Shown here one piece after another: positions 41,726 to 50,269 of a stretch of DNA of 64,000 nt. The notes under the pieces were generated by a model, which worked only from the letters and a program-made list of their open reading frames with translations, was not told the origin of the DNA and did no database searches. Origin of the DNA: Cryobacterium arcticum (lineage in GTDB: Bacteria; Actinomycetota; Actinomycetes; Actinomycetales; Microbacteriaceae); contig NZ_CP016282.1 of the NCBI RefSeq assembly GCF_001679725.1, positions 496,001 to 560,000 on the forward strand. Direction: 5' to 3'. Positions within the stretch are counted from its first letter, which is position 1. Each line of letters starts with the position of its first letter. The translations under genes were made by a program, and so were the position numbers.

Positions 41726-43071
41726 TCCAATGCCGGGATTTGCGCACGCTGCTGGATCGGGCGAGTGGCGAGCTTGGGTCCACCCGGCTCCCACTCGCTC
41801 GCTGGCATCGTGGCTGCAGAGGCGATCATCACCATTGCGTAAACCCATGTGCTGTAAAGCGCCGGCTGTGAAGTCAGCAAAGTCAGCATCGGGATGCTCG
41901 CGAGAATGAGCAGATCCAGCTTTCGCGGGTGGGTGCGTAGCGGCATGAGCAGCGCGAACAGAGTGAAGAGCGCGAACGGTAGGCCGAGGGTAGCGATTGA
42001 TGCGATCAGGTTGACCGAACCAACGGCTTCAGCACCCTGACCGCCGGTGAACGGGTCCAGCAAGAGTGCCTGCAAACCCGCAGTAGTTGCAGCCGTTCGC
42101 TCGTTTAGTGAGACTGCGTTCAGGTCGCCCTTCACGGCGAACCCCAACACAGGCGTGAACGCAGCTGCCCATAGTGCGACCGAGCCGAAGAAGAGGAATG
42201 AAACCACTCGGAGCATCTTTCCAGCCGGCGTTGCTGGCTTGCTCAGCCCGTAGAGGTAGAGCGCCAGGACTCCGGCGAATACGCCAAAGCCTGCTGTCGA
42301 TACGGTGCCGAGAAGACATAGAGCTACGAGCGCCCGGAGTGACCAGTTTTTCCACCCGATCTTGGGCAGGAGGAAGAACACAAACGCTGCGTACATCGCC
42401 ATCCAGCCCGGCTCCCGGCCGATGCCACTAAGGCGCGGAACCGAGAACCCGAAGACCTGCAGGCTCGACGTACCCGTGATCGTAAAGGGGAAGTAGACGG
42501 GCTGCGGGAGTGTCCATGACCCGACGACGATCTCGCCTACCTGGCTTGTACCGAAACCTGCGACGAGCCAAATGCCCAGCGTCACCGCGTAGGAGCCAGC
42601 CACTAGCAGGATCACGAGCGCGAAGAGCCGAGCGACCATTATTCGGCGTTCCTGATCGGTGAGAACGACAGCTAGGGCAAAGAGGAAGATCACGGTACGG
42701 ATGGTGAGATTCAGGTACCCCTGAGCGTCGACACCAAGATTAAATGCGAGGTCACCAACAACGAGCCACAGCAGCGCAAGGCTCACCCACACGATGGTGC
42801 TGCGGTAGGAAGCAAACTGCCTCTTTAATACGGTGACCTTGCTGTCGGCGATGACTGCCAAGACAGCGGCCGCCACCATGATCGGTGCCGCAAAGGACGA
42901 GTAATCTGCGCCCCAGGCATTCGGCTCAGAGAGTAAGCCCGCAACAATTACTAGGACAGACGGCAGTACTTTCGGGTGCCGCCAGGCCAGCCAAGCCGCA
43001 ACGATTGCCAGCAGCAAGAGAAGAGCGAGCGTGGGGAAGTCATTGCCTAGCCTGTTGATGATTCCCTGCAT
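41722..43071 (-). CDS. O-antigen polymerase/ligase-like (Wzy-type) membrane protein
   Basis: 449 aa with about 11-12 membrane helices and a large extracytoplasmic loop that contains SVPRLSGIGREPGWMAMYAAF, typical of the O-antigen ligase/polymerase family (the RxSGxxxEP motif). These proteins polymerise or transfer lipid-linked oligosaccharides outside the membrane. It lies outside the main exopolysaccharide locus at 51-64 kb, which has no visible polymerase of its own. The ATG overlaps the stop of the small gene upstream by 4 bp. Confidence 0.82.
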   Translation of the reverse strand: MQGIINRLGNDFPTLALLLLLAIVAAWLAWRHPKVLPSVLVIVAGLLSEPNAWGADYSSFAAPIMVAAAVLAVIADSKVTVLKRQFASYRSTIVWVSLALLWLVVGDLAFNLGVDAQGYLNLTIRTVIFLFALAVVLTDQERRIMVARLFALVILLVAGSYAVTLGIWLVAGFGTSQVGEIVVGSWTLPQPVYFPFTITGTSSLQVFGFSVPRLSGIGREPGWMAMYAAFVFFLLPKIGWKNWSLRALVALCLLGTVSTAGFGVFAGVLALYLYGLSKPATPAGKMLRVVSFLFFGSVALWAAAFTPVLGFAVKGDLNAVSLNERTAATTAGLQALLLDPFTGGQGAEAVGSVNLIASIATLGLPFALFTLFALLMPLRTHPRKLDLLILASIPMLTLLTSQPALYSTWVYAMVMIASAATMPASEWEPGGPKLATRPIQQRAQIPALD

Positions 43072-43340
43072 CAGCGCTTCCCCCAGTACTGCCTGGCGCT
43101 AACGATTCCTTGGACTGAATACACGACCCCGACTGCGACGACGAGCCACAGCCATCCGGACTGCGCGACAAGCTCGATACCGGCCGCGATGACCACGATG
43201 GCAGGACCGATGATTGCCCACGCTGGCTCCACATCGAGCATGCGGGGAAGCGTGCTGCCTTCTGCCGGCGGCTCGGTGCCGAACAGCCTGCCAATGCCCC
43301 CACCGCGCGTCCACTCGAACACTGATTTGCCTGCTCCCAT
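43071..43340 (-). CDS. small membrane protein coupled to the Wzy-like gene
   Basis: 89 aa from the ATG at 43340. A soluble N-terminus (MGAGKSVFEWTRGGGIGRLFG) precedes two membrane helices (about 38-56 and 60-78) and a basic tail QYWGKR. It overlaps the Wzy-like gene (ATGA) and is probably its partner. No named family recognised. Confidence 0.6.
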   Translation of the reverse strand: MGAGKSVFEWTRGGGIGRLFGTEPPAEGSTLPRMLDVEPAWAIIGPAIVVIAAGIELVAQSGWLWLVVAVGVVYSVQGIVSARQYWGKR

Positions 43341-43682
43341 GGCCCAGAGCCTACCCCAGTGGTTTTTGGCACCTTTCGCACAACCGTTACAGATTGACCC
43401 AGATTGCATTGCCACACTGAAGCAAGTGAGATGAACGACTCCCGTGGACGTTGATCCCGCAGACATGTCAAGCCGTTAGCGAGCCGGTGGCTGGGTCCAT
43501 CGTGTTTGGTCGCGGAAGATGCAAGCGCACCGCTGCTTTCAACGGCATGGCGCAAGAGCCGAACGAGGCGTTCATCCGCGGAGGTGCACACTGGATGGGA
43601 TCTCGGCGAAGTCGATCAAGGTCGGGGGCGCCGCCGCCCACTCCGGTGCACTCCTGAGATAATCAGAGGCGGAGAGGGCGCG
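43341..43682. other. intergenic region with likely promoter, no gene
   Basis: Divergent gap between the island and the kinase-like operon. A possible -10 TGAGATAAT (core GATAAT at 43658-43663) lies 20 nt before the ATG at 43683, with GGAGAGG as ribosome site. The rest has open frames but no convincing protein; parts may be decayed island sequence. Confidence 0.4.
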
Positions 43683-44927
43683 ATGTCACTAGGGTTACCC
43701 GGCCACCTGGTTCAGGCCACGCTGAGCCGTGCCCTCGCGCGTGCCTCGCACTGGTTTGGCTTGATTTGCCTGGGTGGCGCCCTGCTCTCGGTGATCGCGC
43801 TGAGCGTGTTCCCGCCCACCGACCGGCTGCTGGTCACGGTTGCCGCGATACTGGGCATGGGAGGTCTGCTGGCGCTCCTCGCCAAGTGGCGCACGGTGCC
43901 GCTCACGATCGCCTACTTGGTGATCGGCGCCGTCTGCACGTACCTCTTTACTGGCGCCGTGCTGGGCATGCCCGGCGTGTTCCCGGCATCGGACATGTTC
44001 CTTATCTCCCTGCCGAAGATGGCGCTCATCATGGTCGGCGGTGCCGGGTCGGGTGCGCTCGTCGGGGTGCTGTGGAGCACCGTCGGCTTTCTGATGGCGG
44101 AGGTGTCAGCCACGCTCGCCGTGTCACAGACTCCGGTGCCTGACCGCCCCGACATCTTCACCATCGTCACCTACCTCTTCCTGGTGGGGGTGATGCTGCT
44201 CGACGGGCTGGCCCGCCGCACCGGGCGCACCGCGCAGCCGGCGATTCACCGTGCGGTGCAGGATGACGAGTCCCGAAGCCTGCGCCACGACTTCGACCTG
44301 CGCGCGGTGGCGCTCATGCACGACACCACCCTCAACCAGCTGGTGTCGGTGGCCCGCGCCAAACCCGGCCCCATGACCCCTGCGCTCGAGGCTGCCGTGC
44401 GCGAGACTCTGCAAACTCTCGAACAACGCGACTGGCTCACCCATGTCGACGAACGCACCGCCACGTCGCCGGGCAGTGACGGATGGCTCTCCAGCTCCGT
44501 CTTCGCCACCATCGACCGCATGCGGGACCGCGGCCTGGTCGTCGACATCACCGGCGACAAGGAAGCCCTGGCGCGCCTGGACGCCCAGAGCGACCGCGAA
44601 CTGGGCCTGGCCGTTCAGCAATGCCTGGTCAACGTGCTGCTGCACGCCGGCATTGTCACCGCGGAGGTCGTCATCGATGCCGACGAGCAGAACGTGTCGG
44701 TCATGGTGCTGGACGCGGGGCGCGGCTTCATGGAAGCCGAAACCGGCAGCGACCGGCTCGGGCTGCGCCAGTCGGTGCGCAAACGCATCGAACGGCTCGG
44801 CGGCTCCGTGCAGGTGTGGTCGCGGCCCGGCGCCGGCACCTCGGTGTTGCTCACTCTGCCCGCGCCGCCCGCCAGCCCCGAAGCTCCCACCTCGCCCGCC
44901 GTTCCAGCCATCGAGCCCACCCCGTGA
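43683..44927 (+). CDS. histidine-kinase-like membrane protein
   Basis: 414 aa. The ATG at 43683 follows GGAGAGG. About five membrane helices (25-175) precede a helical segment with ALMHDTTLNQLVSVA (candidate His213) and a HATPase domain with QQCLVNVLLHAG (Asn317), LDAGRGF and RLGLRQSVRKRIERLGGSVQVWSRPGAGTSV. This is the NarL-type/HPK7 kinase layout. It overlaps the next gene by 4 bp (GTGA) and forms a split version of the double-module kinase at 47744. Its regulator is probably the LuxR-type protein at 47097. Confidence 0.82.
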   Translation: MSLGLPGHLVQATLSRALARASHWFGLICLGGALLSVIALSVFPPTDRLLVTVAAILGMGGLLALLAKWRTVPLTIAYLVIGAVCTYLFTGAVLGMPGVFPASDMFLISLPKMALIMVGGAGSGALVGVLWSTVGFLMAEVSATLAVSQTPVPDRPDIFTIVTYLFLVGVMLLDGLARRTGRTAQPAIHRAVQDDESRSLRHDFDLRAVALMHDTTLNQLVSVARAKPGPMTPALEAAVRETLQTLEQRDWLTHVDERTATSPGSDGWLSSSVFATIDRMRDRGLVVDITGDKEALARLDAQSDRELGLAVQQCLVNVLLHAGIVTAEVVIDADEQNVSVMVLDAGRGFMEAETGSDRLGLRQSVRKRIERLGGSVQVWSRPGAGTSVLLTLPAPPASPEAPTSPAVPAIEPTP

Positions 44928-46207
44928 CGCCGCGCCGCGCCACCCAGCAACGCCTCGACCCGCTGGGCACCCTCGCCGCCTGGCCCCTCGCGCCACTCAT
45001 CGCCGCGATCGTGCTCTGTTACTCCGTCATCGCCACGGTTCTGCAACAGAGCCAGATCCAGAATCCCCTCTTGGCGACCCTCGCGGTACTGGCGATGGCC
45101 GCCGCGGCCGGCATCCTGGTGCTCGCCACCCAGCCGGCCAACGCCCCGTTCGACGGTCGACTGCACCTGGCGATGCTCGGATTCGCGCTGCTCGGCTACC
45201 TCCTCGAACAGTTCAGCCGGTGGGGCGGCAACCTGCTTGTGCAAGACGACTTCGGGCCGGTCTGCATCGGGTTCCTGCTGCTCGCGCTGGCGCCCTACCG
45301 GCCCTGGCGGGAGATCGCCCTCTCCGGTGCCGCCGCCAGTGTCGTGGCCATCGTGATCACCGTTCCGCAGCAGCCTTACTACGAGATCACCGTCCCCATC
45401 GCGGTGTATGCGATCGTTTCCGCCACCCAGATTCTTGCGCCCGCCGCTGCCGGAGCGGCGTACTCGCGGCGGATCGTGCGCTCCATCCTGGCCTGGCAAG
45501 AGGATGCCCGCCGTGCCATCGTGGCTCGCACCGAAGAAGCGCGCGGCCAGATGGCCCGCGCCGTGGTGGAACAACAGATCGCGGCCCTGAGGTCCGGCGT
45601 CATCCCTTTCCTCACCGAGCTGCTCGAGCGCCGCAGCGTTTCTGCCGTCGACATCGCCCACGCCGGTCAGCTGGCCGCAGACGTGCGCCGCACGCTCGTT
45701 GCCGAGTTCGACCGCACCTGGCTGGACTCGGTGGCGACCCGGGAACGCGCCGCCCTCACCGAGCGGGGCACCCCGGGCTTGCTCGTGGTCGCCGACCCCG
45801 ACCACCGCGCCAACGCCTTCCGCGCCGAGCAACGTGCCGCGACCGCCGCGCTGATCGGGGCCCTCTGCGCCGCACCGGGCTTCGACCCGCACAGCCTCGT
45901 CGTGCAGATCGCCGGCGCCGCCAAACCCGGCGCCGCCAACGCCTTGCAGCCGCTGGTCGACACGATGACGATTCAGGCCGCGCTCGACCTCCCTCCCCGC
46001 CGAGTTCGCGCGGTGTTGCGGCCCTACCTCGGAGTCATCCGCGTGGTCTTCGACAACGTGCGGGTCACCGTGCGCCGCCCCTCACTCACGATCGAATTCG
46101 ACAGCGTCCGGGCATCGCACGCCGCCGACCAGGCGGACGAGGCGCCGGCCACCCCTGCCACCCCCGCAGGGGTGCGCGCGCGCCACACGCCCCGCCAAGT
46201 ACGCTGA
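44924..46207 (+). CDS. membrane companion of the histidine-kinase-like protein
   Basis: 427 aa. Six or so membrane helices in the first 180 residues, then a helical region (EEARGQMARAVVEQQIAALRSG) and a C-terminal domain with alternating strands (VRAVLRPYLGVIRVVFDNVRVTV). No kinase N or G boxes are visible, so it looks like a catalytically dead kinase paralogue. The start GTG overlaps the upstream stop. The same architecture forms the second half of the protein at 47744-50257. Confidence 0.65.
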   Translation: MTPRRATQQRLDPLGTLAAWPLAPLIAAIVLCYSVIATVLQQSQIQNPLLATLAVLAMAAAAGILVLATQPANAPFDGRLHLAMLGFALLGYLLEQFSRWGGNLLVQDDFGPVCIGFLLLALAPYRPWREIALSGAAASVVAIVITVPQQPYYEITVPIAVYAIVSATQILAPAAAGAAYSRRIVRSILAWQEDARRAIVARTEEARGQMARAVVEQQIAALRSGVIPFLTELLERRSVSAVDIAHAGQLAADVRRTLVAEFDRTWLDSVATRERAALTERGTPGLLVVADPDHRANAFRAEQRAATAALIGALCAAPGFDPHSLVVQIAGAAKPGAANALQPLVDTMTIQAALDLPPRRVRAVLRPYLGVIRVVFDNVRVTVRRPSLTIEFDSVRASHAADQADEAPATPATPAGVRARHTPRQVR

Positions 46208-46276
46208 AACCTCAACGGTCATGCCCCAACGGGGTGAGTCCACGAAAGACAACGCATAAAGGCGGTACCGGCGGTT

Positions 46277-47026
46277 ATGGCGAAACTGTATTTCCGATAC
46301 GGGGCGATGAACAGCGGCAAGAGCACCTCGATGCTCCAGGCCGCCTACAACTATGAGGAGCGCGGCCACCGCGTCCTGCTTACCAAACCCTCCATCGATA
46401 CCAAGGGTGACCGTGGAATCCTCTCTCGCCTGGGCGTCACCCGCGGGGTCGACTTCCTGCTCACGCCCGACACGGATGCGTACACCGCGTTCCAGGAACA
46501 CCGCGCCGCCGTGCTCGCCGGCACCGGCCTCGACGTGAGCGCCCTGCTCGTCGACGAGGCCCAGTTCCTCACCGAACCGCAGGTGGACGACCTGCTGCGC
46601 ATCGCCATCATCGAGAACGTGCCGGTGCTGGCGTACGGCATCCGCACTGATTTCCAGACCGTCGCGTTCCCGGGCAGCCGCCGGCTGCTCGAGGTGGCGC
46701 ACAGCCTAGAGGAGCTCAAGACCATCTGCCGGTGCGGGCGCAAGGCCGTCTTCAACGGCCGCAAGGTCGACGGGGCCTTCGTCTTCGACGGCGACCAGGT
46801 CGCCATCGACGGTGTGGAGGTCACCTACGAATCGCTCTGCGGTTCCTGCTACCTCGAGGAAAGCCACGGCGTGCTCAACAACCGCCGCCGCGAGGCGCTG
46901 CGGCACGAGGCGGGGCACGGGGGCCAGGAGCGGGGGCGCTCAACCGACGGGAGCCTGCAGAACGCAGACAGTTTCGTCGAGAGCGCCCCAGCCAGCCCCC
47001 CGGCGCGTTCCCCTTCACCACAGTAA
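46277..47026 (+). CDS. tdk: thymidine kinase
   Basis: 249 aa; phosphorylates thymidine for salvage. P-loop YGAMNSGKSTSML (about 8-20), Walker B ALLVDEAQFL, lasso segment, and a zinc ribbon with CRCGRKA and CGSC are present, as in type II (TK1-like) thymidine kinases. The last about 40 residues (after NNRRREALRHEAG) are a Ser/Pro-rich tail not found in short family members. It sits between the split kinase pair and the response regulator, an odd place for a nucleotide-salvage gene. Confidence 0.94.
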   Translation: MAKLYFRYGAMNSGKSTSMLQAAYNYEERGHRVLLTKPSIDTKGDRGILSRLGVTRGVDFLLTPDTDAYTAFQEHRAAVLAGTGLDVSALLVDEAQFLTEPQVDDLLRIAIIENVPVLAYGIRTDFQTVAFPGSRRLLEVAHSLEELKTICRCGRKAVFNGRKVDGAFVFDGDQVAIDGVEVTYESLCGSCYLEESHGVLNNRRREALRHEAGHGGQERGRSTDGSLQNADSFVESAPASPPARSPSPQ

Positions 47027-47096
47027 GCAACCAGCTCGGCCGGTGAAAGCCGTCATTTATCAGGGCACCCGTTACGGGGGTAGCGAGAGGAAGAGC

Positions 47097-47747
47097 ATGC
47101 ACAGGTACCGGGTGGCGATGATCGACGACCACGAGATTGTCGCGCGCGGGTTCGCCGGTCTCTTCGACACCATCCCGGAGATCCATGTGGTGGCGACTGT
47201 CGCCACCGTAGCAGAGCTGCTCGATCAGGTGGGGGAGACCCACATCGACCTCGTCATTCTCGACCTGCGACTCTCCGACGGTTCCACCGTCACCGGCAAC
47301 GTCGACCGGTTGCGCGCCACGGGTGCGGCCGTGCTCGCGTTCACCGGCGGTGACGACGCCCAGCTCATGCGCGCCGCCGCCCGCAGCGGCGTGCTCGGCG
47401 TCGTGCGCAAATCCGAACCGGCGAACGTGCTCCTCGACGCCGTCACCCGCGCCGCGGCCGGCGACACCATCGCCTCCACCGAGTGGGCGGCGGCTCTTGA
47501 TGGCGACCCCGACCTGTCCGACGCCGGCCTCAGCCCCCGGGAGCGGGAGGTGCTCTCCCTCTACGCCGCGGGTGCGAAGGCACCGCTCGTGGCCTCGCAC
47601 ACCGGGCTGTCAGAACTCACGGTGGTGGACTACATCCGCCGGGTGCGCTCGAAGTATGAACGGGTGGGCCGGCCCGCCAGCACCAAGATCGACCTGTACA
47701 AGCGTGCGCTGGAGGACGGCATCCTACCGGTGCCCGGACGCTCATGA
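47097..47747 (+). CDS. LuxR/NarL-type response regulator
   Basis: 216 aa from the ATG at 47097 (GAGAGGAAG upstream). Receiver domain: DDHEIV acidic pair, phospho-Asp56 in DLVILDLRLSDGS, Thr in LAFTGGDD, Lys in GVVRKSEP. The C-terminal LuxR helix-turn-helix (about 150-205) begins LSPREREVLSLYAAG and contains TVVDYIRRVRSKYERVGRPAS. It overlaps the next kinase gene by 4 bp (ATGA), giving a standard two-component pair. Confidence 0.92.
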   Translation: MHRYRVAMIDDHEIVARGFAGLFDTIPEIHVVATVATVAELLDQVGETHIDLVILDLRLSDGSTVTGNVDRLRATGAAVLAFTGGDDAQLMRAAARSGVLGVVRKSEPANVLLDAVTRAAAGDTIASTEWAAALDGDPDLSDAGLSPREREVLSLYAAGAKAPLVASHTGLSELTVVDYIRRVRSKYERVGRPASTKIDLYKRALEDGILPVPGRS

Positions 47748-50257
47748 GCGCGCAGGATCCGCTGGTCGAGTCGTCTGCGCTGGTCGAGCCTGTCGAGACC
47801 AAGCCCCCCACGTCGGTCGAGCCCCCTTCGCTGGTCGAGCCTGTCGAGACCAAGCCGACCCCGCCGGCCGAGACCCTCGTCAAGCCCCTCACCGCCACCG
47901 CCAACCTCATCCGGCTGCTCTGCATCGCCGTAGCGTGTGCGGCCGCGATCTTCGGCGTGCTCTCGATCGGCACCTTCACCGCGCAGATCTGGCATCCGAG
48001 CCCGGGGCTGGCCGTCGCGGCATGGGCGGCGTCCTTCGGCCTGCCCGTGACGCTGGGCGTCTGTTCCCGATGGGCCTCGGTGCGGGCGCTGCGCCTGATC
48101 GTGGCCGCCGAGGTGTTCTGCTTCATCGCCATCACCGGTTTCTGGCTCCTGGTGCGGCCCGACCCGCTGCCGGCCGGCGCCGACATCCCCTGGGCGATCA
48201 CCTTCACCGGGGTGCCCTGCGTGGCGGTGGCGATCTTCGCCCGCGGCAGAACGGCCTGGGCATTCACGATCCTCGCCTGCACGCTCAGCGGTCTGGTGCG
48301 GTTCAACACTTCGGCGGAGGCCAACCCGGCGCTCATCGGCCTGGCCGACGGGCTCTATTCATTGCTGCTGGTGAGCATTTTCGTGGCTCTCACCCTCGCC
48401 GCCCGCCGGGCCGCTGCACGCGTCGATGACGCGACCCTGCTTACCCGGCAGGCCGAGGCCGAGCGGGCCGCCAAGGTGGCCCGCCGCCAGGAACGTCTGA
48501 GCATCGACGCCCTTGTGCACGACAGTGTCATCTCCACCCTGCTCATGGCCGGGCTCGGCCGCACCGCACCGGCCGTGGTGGCCGAGCACGCGTCGAAGAC
48601 CCTGTGGCAGCTCGACGCCCTCCGCTCCCCGCCGGTGCAACCCGTCGTCCTGGTGTCGGACCTCCTGCGCCGGCTCACCCGGCTGACCCGCCAGATCGCG
48701 CCGGATGCGGTTGTGCGGGTCGACAACGCGGGCACTCCGTCCGGCGTCGCGCCGGTGGAGCGCACCGTGCCGTCCGATGCCGTGGCGGCGATCCTCGGCG
48801 CCGTCGGCGAGGCACTGCGCAACTCCGTCGCGTCGGCCGGTCCGGGGCCCCGGCGCAGCGCCGTCCGTGCGGTGCATCGCACCGTTACGGTGCTGTCCAC
48901 CTCCGCCGGTTTCCAGGTGACAGTGAGCGACGACGGCGTCGGCTTCGAGCCGGCCCGGGTGCCGCCGGAGCGCCTCGGCATCAGCGAGAGCATCGTCGGG
49001 CGCATGCAGCGGGTGCCGAACGGTGTGGCCAATGTGCGCTCCCACCCCGGCCGGGGCACCGACATCGTGATCGCCTGGGTGCCCGAGCGCAGCTCTGCGG
49101 TGGTCGAGCCTGTCGAGACCCGCGACCCAACCCGCCCACCGCGCACCCCGGTGGTCGAGCCCACCCCCACGCTGGTCGAGCCTGTCGAGACCTCCCCCCG
49201 CGACCGCCGAACCGCCGAACGCCAGCCGGAAACCCCACCGCCCGCTGCGGCCAAGTCCTACTCCCTGTCCCGGGCGCTCGACCTCTCTACGCCTCTGCCC
49301 CGGCTGATCCTCGCCCTGTTCGTGCTCGTGCACGGTGTGCTCGCCATCATCGCCATTGTGCCGGGCCGGCCGTTGGCCGAGATGGCTGCCGCTTACCTGG
49401 CGATCGTGTTCGCGGCCATCTCGCTGATGCGTCCCCTCCGCGAGCCGTTCCCGCGGTCTCAGATCGCCATCGTCTTGGGCCTCTGCGGCGTCGGCGCGGT
49501 GCTGATGTTCATCTATTTACCGCCGCACAGCGGAGTTCCGTTCGCCCACTGGCACCTCGGTGCGATCACCCTGATCCTGGTGGTGCTGGCCGCACGAGGT
49601 CAGATCCGCGCGGCCTGGATCGGCTACGCCGTGCTCGCGCTTTCTGCCGTGGCGTGGGCCGTGGCCACCGGCCAGTCGGTGGGCGCAGGCATCGAGCTGG
49701 TGGTCCGGCACGCCGGCACTCTGCTGGCCGGCACCCTGTTCGTGGTGGGACTGGACCGCACCGAGGCAACCCTGCGGGTACTCACCCACGACGACATCGC
49801 CCGCGCACGCTGCGACGCCACCACGGTGGCCGCGCTGGACGAACGCGAAGCTGAACTGAGACGGGTGAACCTGCTCGCCCGGCCCACCCTGCAGATGCTC
49901 GCCGCACCGCACGTGCTCACCGCGCCCGAGCGCGCCCAATGCCTGCTCGTGGAGGCGCGCCTCCGCGACGCGATTCGCGGCCGCGCCCTGTTCGTGCCGC
50001 AGGTCACCGAGGCGGTCACCGCAGCGCGGCAGCGCGGGGTAGACGTCACCGTGCTCGACGACAGCGGCGACACCCCGCCCGACGGCCTCGCTGCGCTCGC
50101 CCACACCGTCGCCGAGGTGCTCGGCACCGTGCAGCACGGCCGGGTCACCGTGCGGGTGCTCCCGGCCGGCCGGCCCGAAATCGCGACCCTGGTGATCGAG
50201 TCAGGCGCCCAGCGCATCCTCACCGTCGGCCCGGATGGCGCGGTACGCACCCCCTGA
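47744..50257 (+). CDS. double-module sensor kinase with in-frame repeat linkers
   Basis: 837 aa. The N-terminus (1-45) is a Pro/Glu/Val/Thr linker encoded by dispersed repeats (VEPVET at 14-19 and 31-36). Membrane helices fill about 50-220. A kinase core follows: LSIDALVHDSVISTLL (candidate His259), GEALRNSVASAG (Asn360), SDDGVGFEP, and HPGRGTDIVIAWVPE (to about 445). A second repeat-coded linker (446-500; VEPVET at 454 and 478) leads into a second set of membrane helices (about 515-675) and a cytosolic domain without kinase boxes. Module one matches the protein at 43683 in layout, module two that at 44924, so this looks like a fused version of that pair. It partners the regulator at 47097. 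Confidence 0.85.
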   Translation: MSAQDPLVESSALVEPVETKPPTSVEPPSLVEPVETKPTPPAETLVKPLTATANLIRLLCIAVACAAAIFGVLSIGTFTAQIWHPSPGLAVAAWAASFGLPVTLGVCSRWASVRALRLIVAAEVFCFIAITGFWLLVRPDPLPAGADIPWAITFTGVPCVAVAIFARGRTAWAFTILACTLSGLVRFNTSAEANPALIGLADGLYSLLLVSIFVALTLAARRAAARVDDATLLTRQAEAERAAKVARRQERLSIDALVHDSVISTLLMAGLGRTAPAVVAEHASKTLWQLDALRSPPVQPVVLVSDLLRRLTRLTRQIAPDAVVRVDNAGTPSGVAPVERTVPSDAVAAILGAVGEALRNSVASAGPGPRRSAVRAVHRTVTVLSTSAGFQVTVSDDGVGFEPARVPPERLGISESIVGRMQRVPNGVANVRSHPGRGTDIVIAWVPERSSAVVEPVETRDPTRPPRTPVVEPTPTLVEPVETSPRDRRTAERQPETPPPAAAKSYSLSRALDLSTPLPRLILALFVLVHGVLAIIAIVPGRPLAEMAAAYLAIVFAAISLMRPLREPFPRSQIAIVLGLCGVGAVLMFIYLPPHSGVPFAHWHLGAITLILVVLAARGQIRAAWIGYAVLALSAVAWAVATGQSVGAGIELVVRHAGTLLAGTLFVVGLDRTEATLRVLTHDDIARARCDATTVAALDEREAELRRVNLLARPTLQMLAAPHVLTAPERAQCLLVEARLRDAIRGRALFVPQVTEAVTAARQRGVDVTVLDDSGDTPPDGLAALAHTVAEVLGTVQHGRVTVRVLPAGRPEIATLVIESGAQRILTVGPDGAVRTP
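47782..47851 (+). repeat. dispersed repeat, two copies inside the kinase coding region
   Basis: GGTCGAGCCTGTCGAGACC at 47782-47800 and 47833-47851 is identical to blocks in the intergenic arrays, yet is read in frame as VEPVET near the N-terminus of the kinase. Confidence 0.92.
49102..49192 (+). repeat. dispersed repeat, two copies at the internal module junction
   Basis: The same 19-bp block occurs at 49102-49120 and 49174-49192, again read as VEPVET, exactly between the ATPase domain and the second membrane module of the kinase. Confidence 0.92.
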
Positions 50258-50269
50258 GCGCAGCCGGTC

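Noticed and set aside
45408..46356. Alternative long frames overlapping the membrane companion gene and tdk
   Set aside because: Arg/Pro/Ala-rich shadow frames; the chosen frames have membrane helices, overlapping starts or clear thymidine kinase motifs.
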